Assembly: GCA_003450815.1 (NCBI GenBank)
Contig: DMES01000066.1
Location: 567-39,473 of the forward strand
Direction: 5' to 3'
DNA from: Elusimicrobiota bacterium
GTDB taxonomy: Bacteria > Elusimicrobiota > Elusimicrobia > Elusimicrobiales > UBA9959
Length of the DNA: 38,907 nucleotides
Shown one piece after another: positions 38,777 to 38,907 of the stretch (position 1 is its first letter; every line of letters begins with the position of its first letter). The notes under the pieces were generated by a model that saw only the letters and a program-made list of their open reading frames with translations, was not told where the DNA came from and searched no databases. The translations under genes and the position numbers were made by a program.

Positions 38777-38907
38777 TTTTATTTAAAGTCTCGTCGTGAA
38801 ATAGGCGACAAAAGTGGTAATAGCGTTTAAAAACTGCACGGAATTTGCAGGCATATACCAAAAAAGCGTGCCGTTTTTCGTTAAACATATCATATTTCAG
38901 TGCTAGG
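38777..38907. other. Upstream region of the S8 protease, no gene seen
   Basis: This 131-nt stretch holds no gene that I can support. It likely carries the protease promoter, but no -35/-10 pair is convincing. Confidence 0.4.

Overview
The window reads as a chromosome segment of an uncultured, diderm, pilus-bearing bacterium. Elusimicrobiota is my best guess. The basis is the type IVa-like pilin whose N-terminal helix runs into NKSKEGATKG, together with stand-alone pilin, prepilin peptidase and PilB genes, an outer-membrane-like barrel protein, a bactofilin, and an S8 protease with a C-terminal FlgD/T9SS-like beta domain. This is inference; no rRNA is present to confirm it. Almost all genes lie on the minus strand. 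The exceptions are tRNA-Glu, tRNA-Tyr, tRNA-Leu, an MFS transporter and smpB.

Layout. 1-5093: envelope cluster with an ABC exporter (permease cut by the window edge, plus ATPase), a SurA/PpiD-like chaperone without a PPIase domain, bactofilin, M23 peptidase and an anchored protein of unknown role. 5175-12188: tRNA-Glu followed by a 6.94-kb insert that ends in a copy of the tRNA 3' part, so probably a genomic island. The island holds one tight operon: a 49-aa membrane protein, a DUF1646 ion transporter, membrane-anchored OtsA, OtsB, a DUF5752 protein and TreT-like trehalose synthase. Its leader has a promoter, a folded region and an intrinsic terminator, and is a strong candidate for a DUF1646-motif (Na+-I) riboswitch. 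The apparent design is Na+ sensing that switches on ion transport and trehalose synthesis together. 12207-14910: displaced tRNA terminator and a three-gene cassette of unknown membrane/secreted proteins with its own promoter and terminator. 14913-16406: an MFS gene framed by two same-orientation palindromes, like the ends of an IS200/IS605-type unit without a transposase.

16412-30610: leuS, then a nickel block (NikO, NikQ, NikMN, NikR), an unknown zinc-ribbon membrane protein, and the hydrogenase maturation genes hypF, hypE, hypD and hypC, interrupted by an unknown membrane protein and a LysR regulator. Nickel uptake, nickel sensing and [NiFe] active-site assembly are thus encoded side by side; the hydrogenase itself is outside the window. 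30915-33195: tRNA-Tyr, tRNA-Leu, prepilin peptidase, pilin and tRNA-Ser. 33497-38776: smpB, outer-membrane-like protein, PilB ATPase, DUF192 protein and S8 protease.

Two intergenic systems stand out. (1) A 45-nt palindromic element occurs four times between 29140 and 34093. Each copy sits inside another hairpin-forming repeat, its inner stem covaries, and a near-identical unfilled copy of one target lies about 190 bp away. (2) Degenerate short-word tandem repeats with a complementary downstream arm begin at or within a few bases of the stop codons of many minus-strand genes, and the same words recur at unrelated loci.
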